Source of the DNA: Candidatus Omnitrophota bacterium
GTDB lineage: Bacteria; Hinthialibacterota; Hinthialibacteria; Hinthialibacterales; JAKPRU01
Assembly: GCA_029570205.1 (NCBI GenBank)
Contig: JAKQSI010000118.1
Coordinates: forward strand, 114,421-178,420
Length of the DNA stretch: 64,000 bases
Direction: 5' to 3'
A program made the position numbers and the translations under genes. Shown piece after piece: positions 33,189-41,626 of this stretch. The notes below the pieces were generated by a model. It was given only the letters and a program-made list of their open reading frames with translations, did not search any database and was not told the origin of the DNA. The number at the start of each line of letters is the position of its first letter. The first letter of the stretch is position 1.

Positions 33189-34792
33189 TCGTAGGCGGCC
33201 ATACGTTGCTGGTCGATTGCCATTTCGGAATTCCACATCAGATCTGTCTCTGCGAAATCGACCACGGAAATCAGTGTTTTGTCCAGGCCGCTTGGCGGGA
33301 AGAAGCGCAACTCGGCCAGCACCATTTCGTCTTCGTAAGTCAGTCCCTTTCCGATCGGCAGGATCAGGATGTACCGCCCGAGCTTGTCCACGGGACCTTC
33401 GTTATCACTGAAAACCTCCCGCAGCATTTCAGCGCGACGAGAGACCGGCATCTCCCCGACCACTTTTTGAACCGCCGAGCGAAGCCCCTCGGCATTCTTC
33501 CTGCGCAAATCATGTCCCAAGGGTTTGCCCGCCTCTTCGGTTTCCTCGCGACCGTAGTCCGGGACATGCACAAGGGGCAGGGCGAAATCGCCCAAGTCGT
33601 GGTTGTACTGCTCTGCCACCCGGCTTTCCACAATCGGTCGGTTCCCGATCAGAACAACCCGCTGAGGAAAAAATGTATGATCCTGGAAAATGTTCTTGAG
33701 ATCGTCCATCGAGATATTCTTGAGATCCAGGTTTTCCAGGATACGCCGAAACGCCTCTCCCGAATCCAGAAAACTCCTTTGAAAGCCCAGGAGCATTTTA
33801 CGACTGAACGATTCGCTGCGAACGAGGTTCATCTGAAAGATGGTCTCGCTCCATCTCTCCCCGGCAGGGGAAAGATCGTGAAGCCTGCGACGATTGTTCG
33901 TGATCTCCAGGTATTCGGCGATCACCTCCAGGATTCGTGCCTGTGCGCGTTCAATAACCCCCGGCTGAACATCGACCATGTGCCGGGCCTCCGGTTTCAT
34001 AATGTTGCTGTTCTTCACCGATTTCTCGAATGCCTGAAGCCAGGAATAGAAGAAATCGGCGTCCAGCGCGCGCCGTTCCTGTGGAGCCAGGCACTCGTAG
34101 CGCAAAAGGCTTTCGATGTCATCCACCGGGTCGCGCTGTTTCACCAGGCTTGCCATGCGAACCAGGAACAGCCGCGCGATCCGTTCCGCCCCGGCTTCCA
34201 CCTCCTCGCGGTGATTCCGAACGATTTTCTCAATCCACACTCGTCCCCGACCAATCCAGGTCTTGAGATTATTCGCGCGACGGAGTGTCAACTTATGGAT
34301 GTCCATCTTTTCGGCGGGGGTTTTTCGCAGTTCTTCATCCGCCTCGAAAAATGGACGATTCAACTCGTTGACAAACACGCGCTCCGCATAGACTTCAGGC
34401 AAATAAATACCGTGCTTCCGAAAGATCTTCATTACATGGGAGACAACATTCTCTCCGGGCGGCAAGGGCTTATTGATGAAATAATCGCGGGCCGAGGAAC
34501 GAATAGGAGGAAGGCTTTGCTCATCGGGGAACAGATCGCGCGCAATTCCCTCGATGCGCGGATCCTGGATGAACGCGCTGACCTTGCCGGACTGCCCGTT
34601 CCCAATGCTCCGAAGCAGCGCAGGGGCAAGACCGATCAACAGCAAAAGAAATCCGATGATCCCGGCGGCGGCCAGAAAACCGGCCGCTCCCGCGAATGCC
34701 TGCGGTGTCAGGACCGAGACGAACAGAGTACCCCACAGAAAAAAAGCGCGAGATCTCAATGCAGGTTCCCCGGCTCGAAAAGATTTTCTCAC
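33134..34792 (-). CDS. Uncharacterised membrane-anchored 552-aa protein
   Basis: Not recognised. The first 62 residues contain a signal-like stretch and a long Ala/Gly/Leu-rich transmembrane segment (GAAGFLAAAGIIGFLLLLIG). The remaining 490 residues are soluble and rich in charged and aromatic residues, with segments such as RYECLAPQERRALDADFFYSWLQAFEKS and DKLGRYILILPIGKGLTYEDEM. No metal-binding or nucleotide motif was found. It begins with GTG. The last 55 bases overlap the end of the phosphatidylserine-decarboxylase-like gene on the other strand. Codon use is like that of neighbours, so the gene is probably real. Confidence 0.5.
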   Translation of the reverse strand: MRKSFRAGEPALRSRAFFLWGTLFVSVLTPQAFAGAAGFLAAAGIIGFLLLLIGLAPALLRSIGNGQSGKVSAFIQDPRIEGIARDLFPDEQSLPPIRSSARDYFINKPLPPGENVVSHVMKIFRKHGIYLPEVYAERVFVNELNRPFFEADEELRKTPAEKMDIHKLTLRRANNLKTWIGRGRVWIEKIVRNHREEVEAGAERIARLFLVRMASLVKQRDPVDDIESLLRYECLAPQERRALDADFFYSWLQAFEKSVKNSNIMKPEARHMVDVQPGVIERAQARILEVIAEYLEITNNRRRLHDLSPAGERWSETIFQMNLVRSESFSRKMLLGFQRSFLDSGEAFRRILENLDLKNISMDDLKNIFQDHTFFPQRVVLIGNRPIVESRVAEQYNHDLGDFALPLVHVPDYGREETEEAGKPLGHDLRRKNAEGLRSAVQKVVGEMPVSRRAEMLREVFSDNEGPVDKLGRYILILPIGKGLTYEDEMVLAELRFFPPSGLDKTLISVVDFAETDLMWNSEMAIDQQRMAAYDYFISMSTGAPLLKASET

Positions 34793-35015
34793 CCATACAT
34801 CTCATCCTGATAACAAACATATCCTAACAAATCCCCAAACGGACAGGGAAGATCAGGATGAAAGGTGACCGGTGAAGGACAAATTGAACAAAGAAATAAA
34901 AGACTCTTTGAGAATCTGAGGAAAATCCTCATGCCGGCCCTCTCACGGAGAGTGGGGAATCGCTCTGTGCAGCAGACAGGATGGATAAAGAGAGTAGTTT
35001 TGGAAAGACCTTGCT
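34793..35015. other. Intergenic, no gene supported
   Basis: A 223-base gap between two leftward genes. A 62-codon rightward frame at 34865-35053 lacks any pattern and overlaps a real gene; it is not called. An inverted stretch GAGGAAAATCCTC at 34918-34930 is a short palindrome only. Confidence 0.45.
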
Positions 35016-36398
35016 TCAGGTATCGATATCTCCGGCCAGTGGTCCCAAAGTAAGTACCCAGGGCATATATATAATCCCCCAATAGCCGCCGGAGGCAATC
35101 GATGGCCCCACCAGGAAATACCCCAGAAACGGAATCCCGATCAGAACCGACACACAGACCACGGCGCGATTCGCGCGATATTTCCATGCCGCCCAGCCAC
35201 ACCCCACAAACAGGAGCGGAATCCAATAAGCTGCATAAGGCAACAGTCCTGTTCCGTATAAGGCGGCATATCGAATGGAATCCGGGGACGGCGCATGAAA
35301 CCAGATCGAAGTGCCTTCCCCGATTCCCTGGCCCGTGTACGGTATGGCGTTCTTGACATGCAGCAGGTACACCGCAACCAACAGCAGCCAGCCCCCCACC
35401 ACGGCCGCGCGGTTTCTACGATCTGCCGCAAGCCAAATCGGGATGGAAAAAACGGCCGCGGCGAGAAGAAAATGCTCTCGAATCGCGGCGCTGAACACAG
35501 CCAATGCAAACGCCGGAAGATCCAGCCCCCGCACAAGAAAAAACCACGCGCCCGCCGCGGCAAACCAGGCCCAGTACTCGTGGAACGTGTAATACCAGGT
35601 CACCGCCCCGGTCAGCAGATACGAACCGAGAAGCAGACTCGCCGCCAGGCCGCATAGCCAGGACCTGTCTGTTTCTTCGATTCTCGAGATGGCATCGAAC
35701 ATCGCCGCCATCGCGCAACAGGAACACAACACAAAAAGAACCTGCATCCATCCGCCATCCGGCAGAAAGGAAAACAGGCCATACAGGGTCGGCAGACGGT
35801 AATTCATCACTACACGAGGAACCTCAAACGGTCCGCGTGCATCCACTCGCGTAGATTCCACACAGGCCCCATACCAGTCCATCCCCTGTTTCATCAGGTA
35901 AAACGACTTGAGGTAACGGATGCCGTCAAAATTGTAACTGAAATCGGCCGGTTCCGTGCGGCTGAGTTGGCGGACGGTTTTTCCCAACCCGATTCCGGAT
36001 ATACAGAACACAATGATCGCCAGCGCCGCTAAAAGCCGGGGAATCCATCGCGGATGACAGGAGGAAAGAATGTAACAGCCTCCGATCACCACCCCGGAAG
36101 AGATAAGCGCTGAGATAAGCCCCGTGATCGAAAAAGGGACCTTGATGAGAACGGGCAGCAGCTGTTCGGGAATGACGATCCATCGGGAAGTGGAACAGAA
36201 AGCCCAGACTGATATGGCGACGGAGATGGAGAAAAGCCACCAGATTGCCGATTGTGGACTGCGAATTGTGGATTTGAGAGAGAAAATAACCCCCGCCAAA
36301 AACGCTGCCGCGAGCCAGGATGCCTGTGTGGAAAAATGGGGCCACAATCCGGCCAACACCAGCAGAATCAAGACAAGATCGGAGAGGATCGCTTTCAC
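35016..36398 (-). CDS. Polytopic membrane protein, GT-C-like
   Basis: A 460-residue protein with about eleven transmembrane helices and a large loop (residues 145-205: SYNFDGIRYLKSFYLMKQG, then VPRVVMNYRLPTLYG). The DG in the loop and the layout resemble membrane glycosyltransferases of the GT-C fold, but no family is certain. Residues 42-51 (KSTIRSPQSA) are encoded by a piece of a dispersed repeat at about 36240-36276. Its ATG overlaps the stop of the B12 radical SAM gene by four bases, so the two are co-translated and may act on one lipid or glycan product. Confidence 0.55.
   Translation of the reverse strand: MKAILSDLVLILLVLAGLWPHFSTQASWLAAAFLAGVIFSLKSTIRSPQSAIWWLFSISVAISVWAFCSTSRWIVIPEQLLPVLIKVPFSITGLISALISSGVVIGGCYILSSCHPRWIPRLLAALAIIVFCISGIGLGKTVRQLSRTEPADFSYNFDGIRYLKSFYLMKQGMDWYGACVESTRVDARGPFEVPRVVMNYRLPTLYGLFSFLPDGGWMQVLFVLCSCCAMAAMFDAISRIEETDRSWLCGLAASLLLGSYLLTGAVTWYYTFHEYWAWFAAAGAWFFLVRGLDLPAFALAVFSAAIREHFLLAAAVFSIPIWLAADRRNRAAVVGGWLLLVAVYLLHVKNAIPYTGQGIGEGTSIWFHAPSPDSIRYAALYGTGLLPYAAYWIPLLFVGCGWAAWKYRANRAVVCVSVLIGIPFLGYFLVGPSIASGGYWGIIYMPWVLTLGPLAGDIDT
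36238..36276. repeat. Dispersed GATTG(C/T)GGA-type repeat inside a coding region
   Basis: GATTGCCGATTGTGGACTGC with its flanks resembles GATTGGGGATTGCGGATTGA at 25770-25790. It is an AT/GC-alternating junk-type repeat, here read in frame as part of the membrane protein. Confidence 0.45.
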
Positions 36399-37837
36399 GT
36401 CGGATGTTTCAGCCCACCGGATTTTTTCATTCGAAGAAGCCGAAAACCGGCTTTTGCCTTCCGCAAAAACTCATCCCAGCTGCGGACCGCAATAACTCGA
36501 CGGACAAGATACCCGGGCCGCATGTAGAAACGTCGATATCCCTGTTGCATGAGGGCAATCAATTCCTCGCGAGTTAATAGCTCATCCCAGACACGCGGCA
36601 CAAAATCCGGTCTGGGATCGCAAGCAAAATCCCGCCAGAAATCTCGCTCATACAAACCCGTTTCAAGCCCCAGCCGGTACAACTCGGTCGCCGGGAACGG
36701 CGTGGTGATCGCAATATGCGCATAGTCCGGGTTCAACTTGCGGGCGAATCGGAACGTGTCCTCGATCTGGTCAACGGTTTCTGTGGGATTGCCGATCATA
36801 AAATAGGCCAGCGTCGCAATGCCGCGCTCGCGGGTCATACGAAATACCCGCTCGGTGTGTTTCAGGTCGATCCCCTTCCGCAGGATTTTCAAGATATCGG
36901 GATTGCCGGATTCAACACCATAGTGGATACGGATACACCCCGCCTCCGCAAGCGCATCAAGAACTTTTTCATCCATCGTGTTGACATGCGCCCGAATATC
37001 CCAGTGGATTTTTAACCTTTTCTCTTGAATGGACCGACAAACCTCTAAAACACGGTCTTTCCGTATGGAGAACGTATCGTCATAGACGAAGATTTCCTTG
37101 ATACCGCTATTCGCGCACAGCTCCATTTCCCGGACAACACTTTCGGCGCTTCGGTATCGAAATGTTTTGCCGAGATGGGGCCGGTCGCAGAAGATGCAGC
37201 GCATGGGGCATCCCCGACTGGTCATCATTGTGGTGATCGGGGTTGCCTTTGCCAGAACCGAGTAATACCGTTCCTGTGGAACCAGATGACGCGCGGGCAA
37301 CGGCAATCGGTCCAGATCGGACAGGAGCGGCGGTAGCGGATTCAGACGGATCTCACCGTTCTGTTTGTAGCCCAAGCCTGGGATGAGACGGAGATCCCCA
37401 CCCGAATCCAGCGTTTCAAGAAATTGCGAAAAAGTTTCCTCGGCCTCACCCCGCAAGATGTAATCGACCTGCGGGATGGAAAGGGTCTCTTCGGGATAAA
37501 TATAGACATGCGGCCCGCCCAATAAAACAGGGATCGAGGGGTTTGCCTCCTTCACCGCCTTCGCAGTGAGAACGGCATCGATCAGGGTAAATGTCATCGC
37601 CTGGATACCGACCAGATCGGGCTTGCGCTCGCGAATGGTATCCGCTAGGCATTCGTGTTCGATGCGTTCCGCAAGGCAATCAAGAATCTCCACACTGTGC
37701 GAGGTGTTTGTCTCGGCAAATGCGGCAACATAGAGCAATCCAAGTGGCGGATACAAACCCGTTTCCTCGTCCACCACGGCGGGCACATTGGTGGTGATGA
37801 TATGCGAGTCGGGAGGTTGAACGAGCAGAATCTTCAC
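36395..37837 (-). CDS. B12-binding domain radical SAM protein
   Basis: A 480-residue enzyme of the B12-radical SAM class. Residues 1-135 are a cobalamin-binding Rossmann domain (LLVQPPDSH at the start; DLVGIQAMTFT; LLGGPHV) that lacks the strict DxHxxG ligand motif, as in many members. The 4Fe-4S motif is SRGCPMRCIFCDRP near residue 212, and YGVESGNPDILK is in the second half of the barrel. Such enzymes methylate or rearrange carbon centres in hopanoid, bacteriochlorophyll and antibiotic pathways. The substrate here is unknown; coupling to the membrane protein just downstream suggests a lipid-linked one. Confidence 0.88.
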   Translation of the reverse strand: MKILLVQPPDSHIITTNVPAVVDEETGLYPPLGLLYVAAFAETNTSHSVEILDCLAERIEHECLADTIRERKPDLVGIQAMTFTLIDAVLTAKAVKEANPSIPVLLGGPHVYIYPEETLSIPQVDYILRGEAEETFSQFLETLDSGGDLRLIPGLGYKQNGEIRLNPLPPLLSDLDRLPLPARHLVPQERYYSVLAKATPITTMMTSRGCPMRCIFCDRPHLGKTFRYRSAESVVREMELCANSGIKEIFVYDDTFSIRKDRVLEVCRSIQEKRLKIHWDIRAHVNTMDEKVLDALAEAGCIRIHYGVESGNPDILKILRKGIDLKHTERVFRMTRERGIATLAYFMIGNPTETVDQIEDTFRFARKLNPDYAHIAITTPFPATELYRLGLETGLYERDFWRDFACDPRPDFVPRVWDELLTREELIALMQQGYRRFYMRPGYLVRRVIAVRSWDEFLRKAKAGFRLLRMKKSGGLKHPT

Positions 37838-37964
37838 GAGAACTCACCATTCCAATCCGGCAAACGCTTGGATTACCGTAAGCGCCCCGATCATTCTGTG
37901 CAAGTCACGCAGAGAAGTCCATGTCGCATCCCGCGCTGCTTCCGACAAATGTGTTTTTTCTCTG

Positions 37965-37993
37965 TTCCCGACCCAATGAATCTGTTGTATAAT
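37965..37993 (+). promoter_or_regulatory. Possible sigma-70 promoter for the TPR gene
   Basis: TATAAT at 37988-37993 is a perfect -10 element, 42 bases before the ATG. Seventeen bases upstream the -35 is poor (TTCCCG). Confidence 0.45.
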
Positions 37994-38035
37994 CGGAGTG
38001 TTGAGACACCAATTCCAATACCTCGGAGGGACGTG

Positions 38036-38839
38036 ATGGGGTCAAAATCTGTCGCGTTCAAAGTCACTCTCAGCCTTCTTCTTGCGGGATTGCTTTTCCC
38101 TGTTGCCGGAAATGCGCAGGAGAAAGCATCCGGCACAGTGCAGGAAGCCACGCCGCCGAATGATGAGGAACTTCTCGGAAAAGCCTTCGCCCTGATACAA
38201 AAAGCGGCTTTCAAAGAGGCCAGGCCTATCCTTCAAGGCATTGTTGACAGGCAGAAGCAGAAACCCGCCCTTCCTTATGTGAAGGACGATACCCTCCATA
38301 TATACACACACAACCAGAGTGAAATCATCGCGTTCGGCGCCATAGGCCGACTTCCCGAAGAAAAACAAAAAGAATTGAAAGAAAAAGTGTGGCCGTGGGC
38401 GATTGAACTGGAAAAGGCTCATCCCTGGAAGAATATCTCGTTTGAGAATCCGATCCTTCCCACCGCCTATTTTGCCCTGGCACACATCTGTACCGAGGAA
38501 GGCGATCTCAAGAAGGCAATGGAATACCTGAAGAGTTCCGTTGCGGCCTGGCCGGACTACACACCGGCCCATGCGGAAATGGTCTACCTCCTCATACGCG
38601 AACGCAATTTCGACGAAGCAAAAAAGGTTGCGCAGGAGGCCATTGACAAACATTCCTACTTTTCTCCCGAGGGCCGGTCGCGCCTGTTCCGTCATTTAGG
38701 ATATATCGCCATTGAAGAAGGGCAACCGGATGAAGCGGAAGGGTTATTCAACGAATCCCTGAAACTGGAACCGGATAATCCCAGCGCGAAACAGGAATTG
38801 GAGTATATCAAGCAGCAGCGTGACAAGAAGCAACAGTAA
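38036..38839 (+). CDS. Secreted TPR-repeat protein
   Basis: A 267-residue protein with a Sec signal peptide (hydrophobic residues 8-24, cut near GNAQE). Residues 45-125 are a helical domain. At least three tetratricopeptide repeats follow from residue 140 (AYFALAHICTEEGDLKKAMEYL; AEMVYLLIRERNFDEAKKVA; HLGYIAIEEGQPDEAEGLF), then a Lys/Gln-rich tail. TPRs bind partner proteins; the partner is unknown. GGAGG lies seven bases before the ATG, and the frame upstream of 38036 translates non-coding sequence. It is divergent from the B12 radical SAM gene. Confidence 0.78.
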   Translation: MGSKSVAFKVTLSLLLAGLLFPVAGNAQEKASGTVQEATPPNDEELLGKAFALIQKAAFKEARPILQGIVDRQKQKPALPYVKDDTLHIYTHNQSEIIAFGAIGRLPEEKQKELKEKVWPWAIELEKAHPWKNISFENPILPTAYFALAHICTEEGDLKKAMEYLKSSVAAWPDYTPAHAEMVYLLIRERNFDEAKKVAQEAIDKHSYFSPEGRSRLFRHLGYIAIEEGQPDEAEGLFNESLKLEPDNPSAKQELEYIKQQRDKKQQ

Positions 38840-38866
38840 AGAACCAGGCAGACACGCCTGCCCCAC

Positions 38867-38900
38867 CGGTAGGACAGGCCTCCGTGCCTGTCAATGACCC
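38867..38900. repeat. Dispersed repeat GGACAGGCCTCCGTGCCTGTCAAT, copy 2
   Basis: This is the same element as 10985-11018; the ACAGGC/GCCTGT arms form a stem. Confidence 0.75.
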
Positions 38901-38917
38901 CAAACTTGTGAGAGAGC

Positions 38918-39011
38918 TCCCTCCCCCGAAGATCGGGGGACGTCAGGTGGGGGTTGACCGGATCTCGCAAAACTTCTCGGCGTGACGGTTGTGACCGAGC
39001 TTTCTCAGGAG
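38918..39011. repeat. Long dispersed element, copy A
   Basis: About 94 bases beginning with the hairpin TCCCCCGA-AGA-TCGGGGGA and continuing GTCAGGTGGGGGTTGACCGG, ending CTTTCTCAGGAG. It is near-identical to 42694-42786, with about 12 differences by eye. Confidence 0.85.
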
Positions 39012-39180
39012 GGATGGTGGCGATGTCATCCTGATGCAACCTCACCGCAACCCTCTTCCGTCTGAACCATGATTCGCTTGATTACTTGTTTGCCCTGATT
39101 TCTTTTTCTTCATCGTGGACATGCTTGAATCCTGCGAATCACGGTTCAGACTTCTCTATCTTATCCATGCTGAATGCCTG

Positions 39181-40233
39181 TTAAAATTTCCCGTCGCGGA
39201 CCTCGAAATGCGTCGGCTTGTCCAGCGTCGGACCGCCGATCAGCGCCCAGTAAGCCACCCACTCGATGACTCTTCCGATGGGAACTGTGGGATACCCGAA
39301 CAAGGTCATTGATTGCGCGGAGTTGCTGATCAGCGCGGTTTCCGACTCGGAGCCGGTGAACACCGGCTCCCGTCCCAGCAGATGCCCCAATCGGCGGGCC
39401 ATCCAGCGGATTGAAATAATCTCCGGGCCGGTGACATTGAGAATCCTCGGAGGCGTATCGCACAAGGCAAACGACTGCAAAACCCGCGCGTTGGCGTCTC
39501 CCTGCCAAATGATGTTCACGTTGCCCATAGTCAGGTCGATTGGGATTCCGGCATGGACCTTCTGAGCAATGTCCAGAATAATGCCGTAGCGAAGTTCCAC
39601 CGCGTAGTTCAACCGGAAAATAAGCGCCTTCGTGCCGAACCGGTCGGAAAAATACTGGAACATCCGTTCCCGCCCGATACACGACTGCGCGTAATCACCG
39701 ATGGGGCCGGTGGGATGATCCTCGCTCGGCCCACCCTGCAGAACCGATGTGAACGGGTACACATTGCCGGATGAAAAAACTACAATTCGGGAATTGCGAA
39801 ACCGCTGCGCTACAAGCGCCGGAAGGTACGTATTTACCGCCCAAGTCAGATGTTCCGCGCCCGTAGACCCGAACTTTCGCCCTGCCATGAAAACAAGATT
39901 AGGCACATCGGGCAGGCTTTCCAGCGCCGCTCGGTCCAGGCAATCGCACGCGATGGTTTCCACTCCGGCCTGCTCGATTTTCTCGCGATGCACATTGGAG
40001 GGAAACAGGTCTACGCCGATAATTTTCTTATTCAATCCGGCGTCTTTCACAGTGCGCGCGGCGAGACGGGCCAGCGTCGGCCCCATCTTCCCGCCGACAC
40101 CCAGAATCATCAGATTGCCCTCCAACTCTGACATCGCCCGAACCACATCGGGAGTCGGACCGCTCAGGCGGTTTTCCAGATCGATTTCACTCTTAATCAC
40201 AGGTCCCGAAAAACGGGAAAGGTCGATATCCAT
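39181..40233 (-). CDS. NAD-dependent epimerase/dehydratase
   Basis: A 350-residue extended SDR protein. The NAD site is LMILGVGGKMGPTLARLA, further from the N terminus than usual (near residue 40) because of a 38-residue leader. VFMAGRKFG and VFSSGNVYPF follow. The catalytic pair is not the classic YxxxK: the aligned stretch reads YAQSCIGRE, so the Lys is replaced. A role in sugar oxidation or epimerisation is likely given the rhamnose genes 170 bases upstream on the same strand. AAGGA/GGAGG precede the ATG at 40233. Confidence 0.75.
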   Translation of the reverse strand: MDIDLSRFSGPVIKSEIDLENRLSGPTPDVVRAMSELEGNLMILGVGGKMGPTLARLAARTVKDAGLNKKIIGVDLFPSNVHREKIEQAGVETIACDCLDRAALESLPDVPNLVFMAGRKFGSTGAEHLTWAVNTYLPALVAQRFRNSRIVVFSSGNVYPFTSVLQGGPSEDHPTGPIGDYAQSCIGRERMFQYFSDRFGTKALIFRLNYAVELRYGIILDIAQKVHAGIPIDLTMGNVNIIWQGDANARVLQSFALCDTPPRILNVTGPEIISIRWMARRLGHLLGREPVFTGSESETALISNSAQSMTLFGYPTVPIGRVIEWVAYWALIGGPTLDKPTHFEVRDGKF

Positions 40234-40260
40234 ATTCCTTGTATCCTCCCTGCTCTTCAA

Positions 40261-40399
40261 CGATCCGAAACGGCTGTCGCCTTTCTTCCCCCCACCCGGC
40301 CCCTTTTCCTAACTATCTGAGCGCCGAAATACAGGTTGACTTTTTTCGCTATTTTTAGTCTTTAGTTCTTTATTTTTGTTCTCTAATTTCTAATTCCCC
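40261..40399. other. AT-rich spacer inside the sugar operon
   Basis: A 139-base gap with T-rich stretches (TTTTTCGCTATTTTTAG and TTTATTTTTGTTCTC, read on the plus strand). No gene is seen. Confidence 0.5.
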
Positions 40400-41626
40400 T
40401 CACGTTCCCAGCCCGCCGCTGACCTTTATGTGCGCCCGCTTCTGCGCCAGGCGTTCATTGTGGCCGCTTCGGCGATAGGTTTCCAGCGGATTTGTCGGCA
40501 CGCCCATCTCTTCCCGGACGACCTCCAGCAGAGGCCGGACATCGGTCCGATACGCCTGCACAAGAACCTCTTCCGCGCCCACAATATCCCCGGCATCCCG
40601 CATCTCCGCCAGAGTTTCACGGTCCACAATCAACGCGCGGGCATAAATCTCCTGAATCATTACCACTGTCTGGATCATCGCCTCGATTTTCGGTTTGACC
40701 ACGTGCGACTGATCCACCATATAGGCAATATCGGTTGTCACGGCGGGGTCCTGTTCCGCATCCACCAGCTCATTGTAAATTAAAAAGAATTCATAGGGGT
40801 TGACCGAGCCGACAGTCAGGTCATCATCCGCGTATTTCCGGTTATTAAAGTGGAATCCCCCCAGCCGTCCCTCGTCGATCAGGAACGCCACGATGTGTTC
40901 GATATTCACACCGGGTGCGTGATGTCCCAGGTCCACGAGTACCTGTGCGCGATCCCCCAACTTTCTGCATACTGTGCAGGCCATCCCCCAATCCGCAAGA
41001 TCCGTGTGATAAAAACCCGGCTCGAACAGCTTGTATTCCACCAGCATTCGTTCATGCGGGTCGAGCGCGCGGTAGATTCGATCCAGGCTTTCCTGCATCC
41101 ACTGTTTACGCCGACGGAAATGCGCGTATCCGGGATAGTTCGTTCCGTCGGCATACCAGCACGAAAGAATGGTCGAATCGACCTCCCTCATAATCTCGAT
41201 GCACTCCAGATGCCGTTCAATCGCCTGGATCCGTACGGCCGGGTCGTGATGACTAATACTGCCCAGCTTGTATTGTTCCTCCTGGAAAACATTCGGGTTG
41301 ACCGCCCCGATGCGGATGCCGTTCTCCGCCGCCATGTCTTTGAGGTCCTGGTAGTTGTCGCATCTGTCCCAGGGAATATGAATGGCTACCGTGGGTGCGA
41401 TGCCGGTGTATTTGTGCACCGTCCCTGCGTCCTGTACTTTGTGTTCGAGGGTTTTGGCGGCCCAGGGTTGCGGAAACACGCCGAATCGTGTCCCGGAATC
41501 GGCATAGCCCCAGGAGGGGGTTTCGATTTTCTGGGCTTTCAGGCTTGCCTTCACCGTCTCCAGGTCGATCCCTCGTTCGTCAAGCGTATCGCAGAGAATC
41601 TTGTAGGCATCGCAACCGTTGCTCAT
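40400..41626 (-). CDS. rhaI: L-rhamnose isomerase, Pseudomonas (RhaI) type
   Basis: A 408-residue TIM-barrel ketol isomerase converting L-rhamnose to L-rhamnulose. Metal ligands are visible in VEYKLFEPGFYHTDLADW, VLVDLGHHAPGVN and GGFHFNNRKYADDDL, a set that separates RhaI from xylose isomerase. The length is usual for the P. stutzeri type; it may also act on D-allose or D-psicose. Its ATG overlaps the stop of the class II aldolase gene by four bases, so the two are translationally coupled. No rhamnulokinase gene is present between them. Confidence 0.9.
   Translation of the reverse strand: MSNGCDAYKILCDTLDERGIDLETVKASLKAQKIETPSWGYADSGTRFGVFPQPWAAKTLEHKVQDAGTVHKYTGIAPTVAIHIPWDRCDNYQDLKDMAAENGIRIGAVNPNVFQEEQYKLGSISHHDPAVRIQAIERHLECIEIMREVDSTILSCWYADGTNYPGYAHFRRRKQWMQESLDRIYRALDPHERMLVEYKLFEPGFYHTDLADWGMACTVCRKLGDRAQVLVDLGHHAPGVNIEHIVAFLIDEGRLGGFHFNNRKYADDDLTVGSVNPYEFFLIYNELVDAEQDPAVTTDIAYMVDQSHVVKPKIEAMIQTVVMIQEIYARALIVDRETLAEMRDAGDIVGAEEVLVQAYRTDVRPLLEVVREEMGVPTNPLETYRRSGHNERLAQKRAHIKVSGGLGT

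Larger units (their letters stand above)
38840..39180. other. 341-base repeat-rich intergenic region
   Basis: The region contains a GGCAG-ACACG-CCTGCC hairpin (38847-38863), the GGACAGGCCTCC repeat (38867-38900) and a long hairpin element (38918-39011). No gene is seen; 39012-39180 shows nothing notable. Confidence 0.6.

Noticed and set aside
33206-34810. 534-codon rightward open frame
   Set aside because: Shadow of the leftward 552-aa gene. The leftward frame has a membrane anchor and protein-like composition; the rightward one is His/Gln/Pro-rich without pattern.
34865-35053. 62-codon rightward frame
   Set aside because: Basic, without domain pattern, and overlaps the end of the membrane protein gene.
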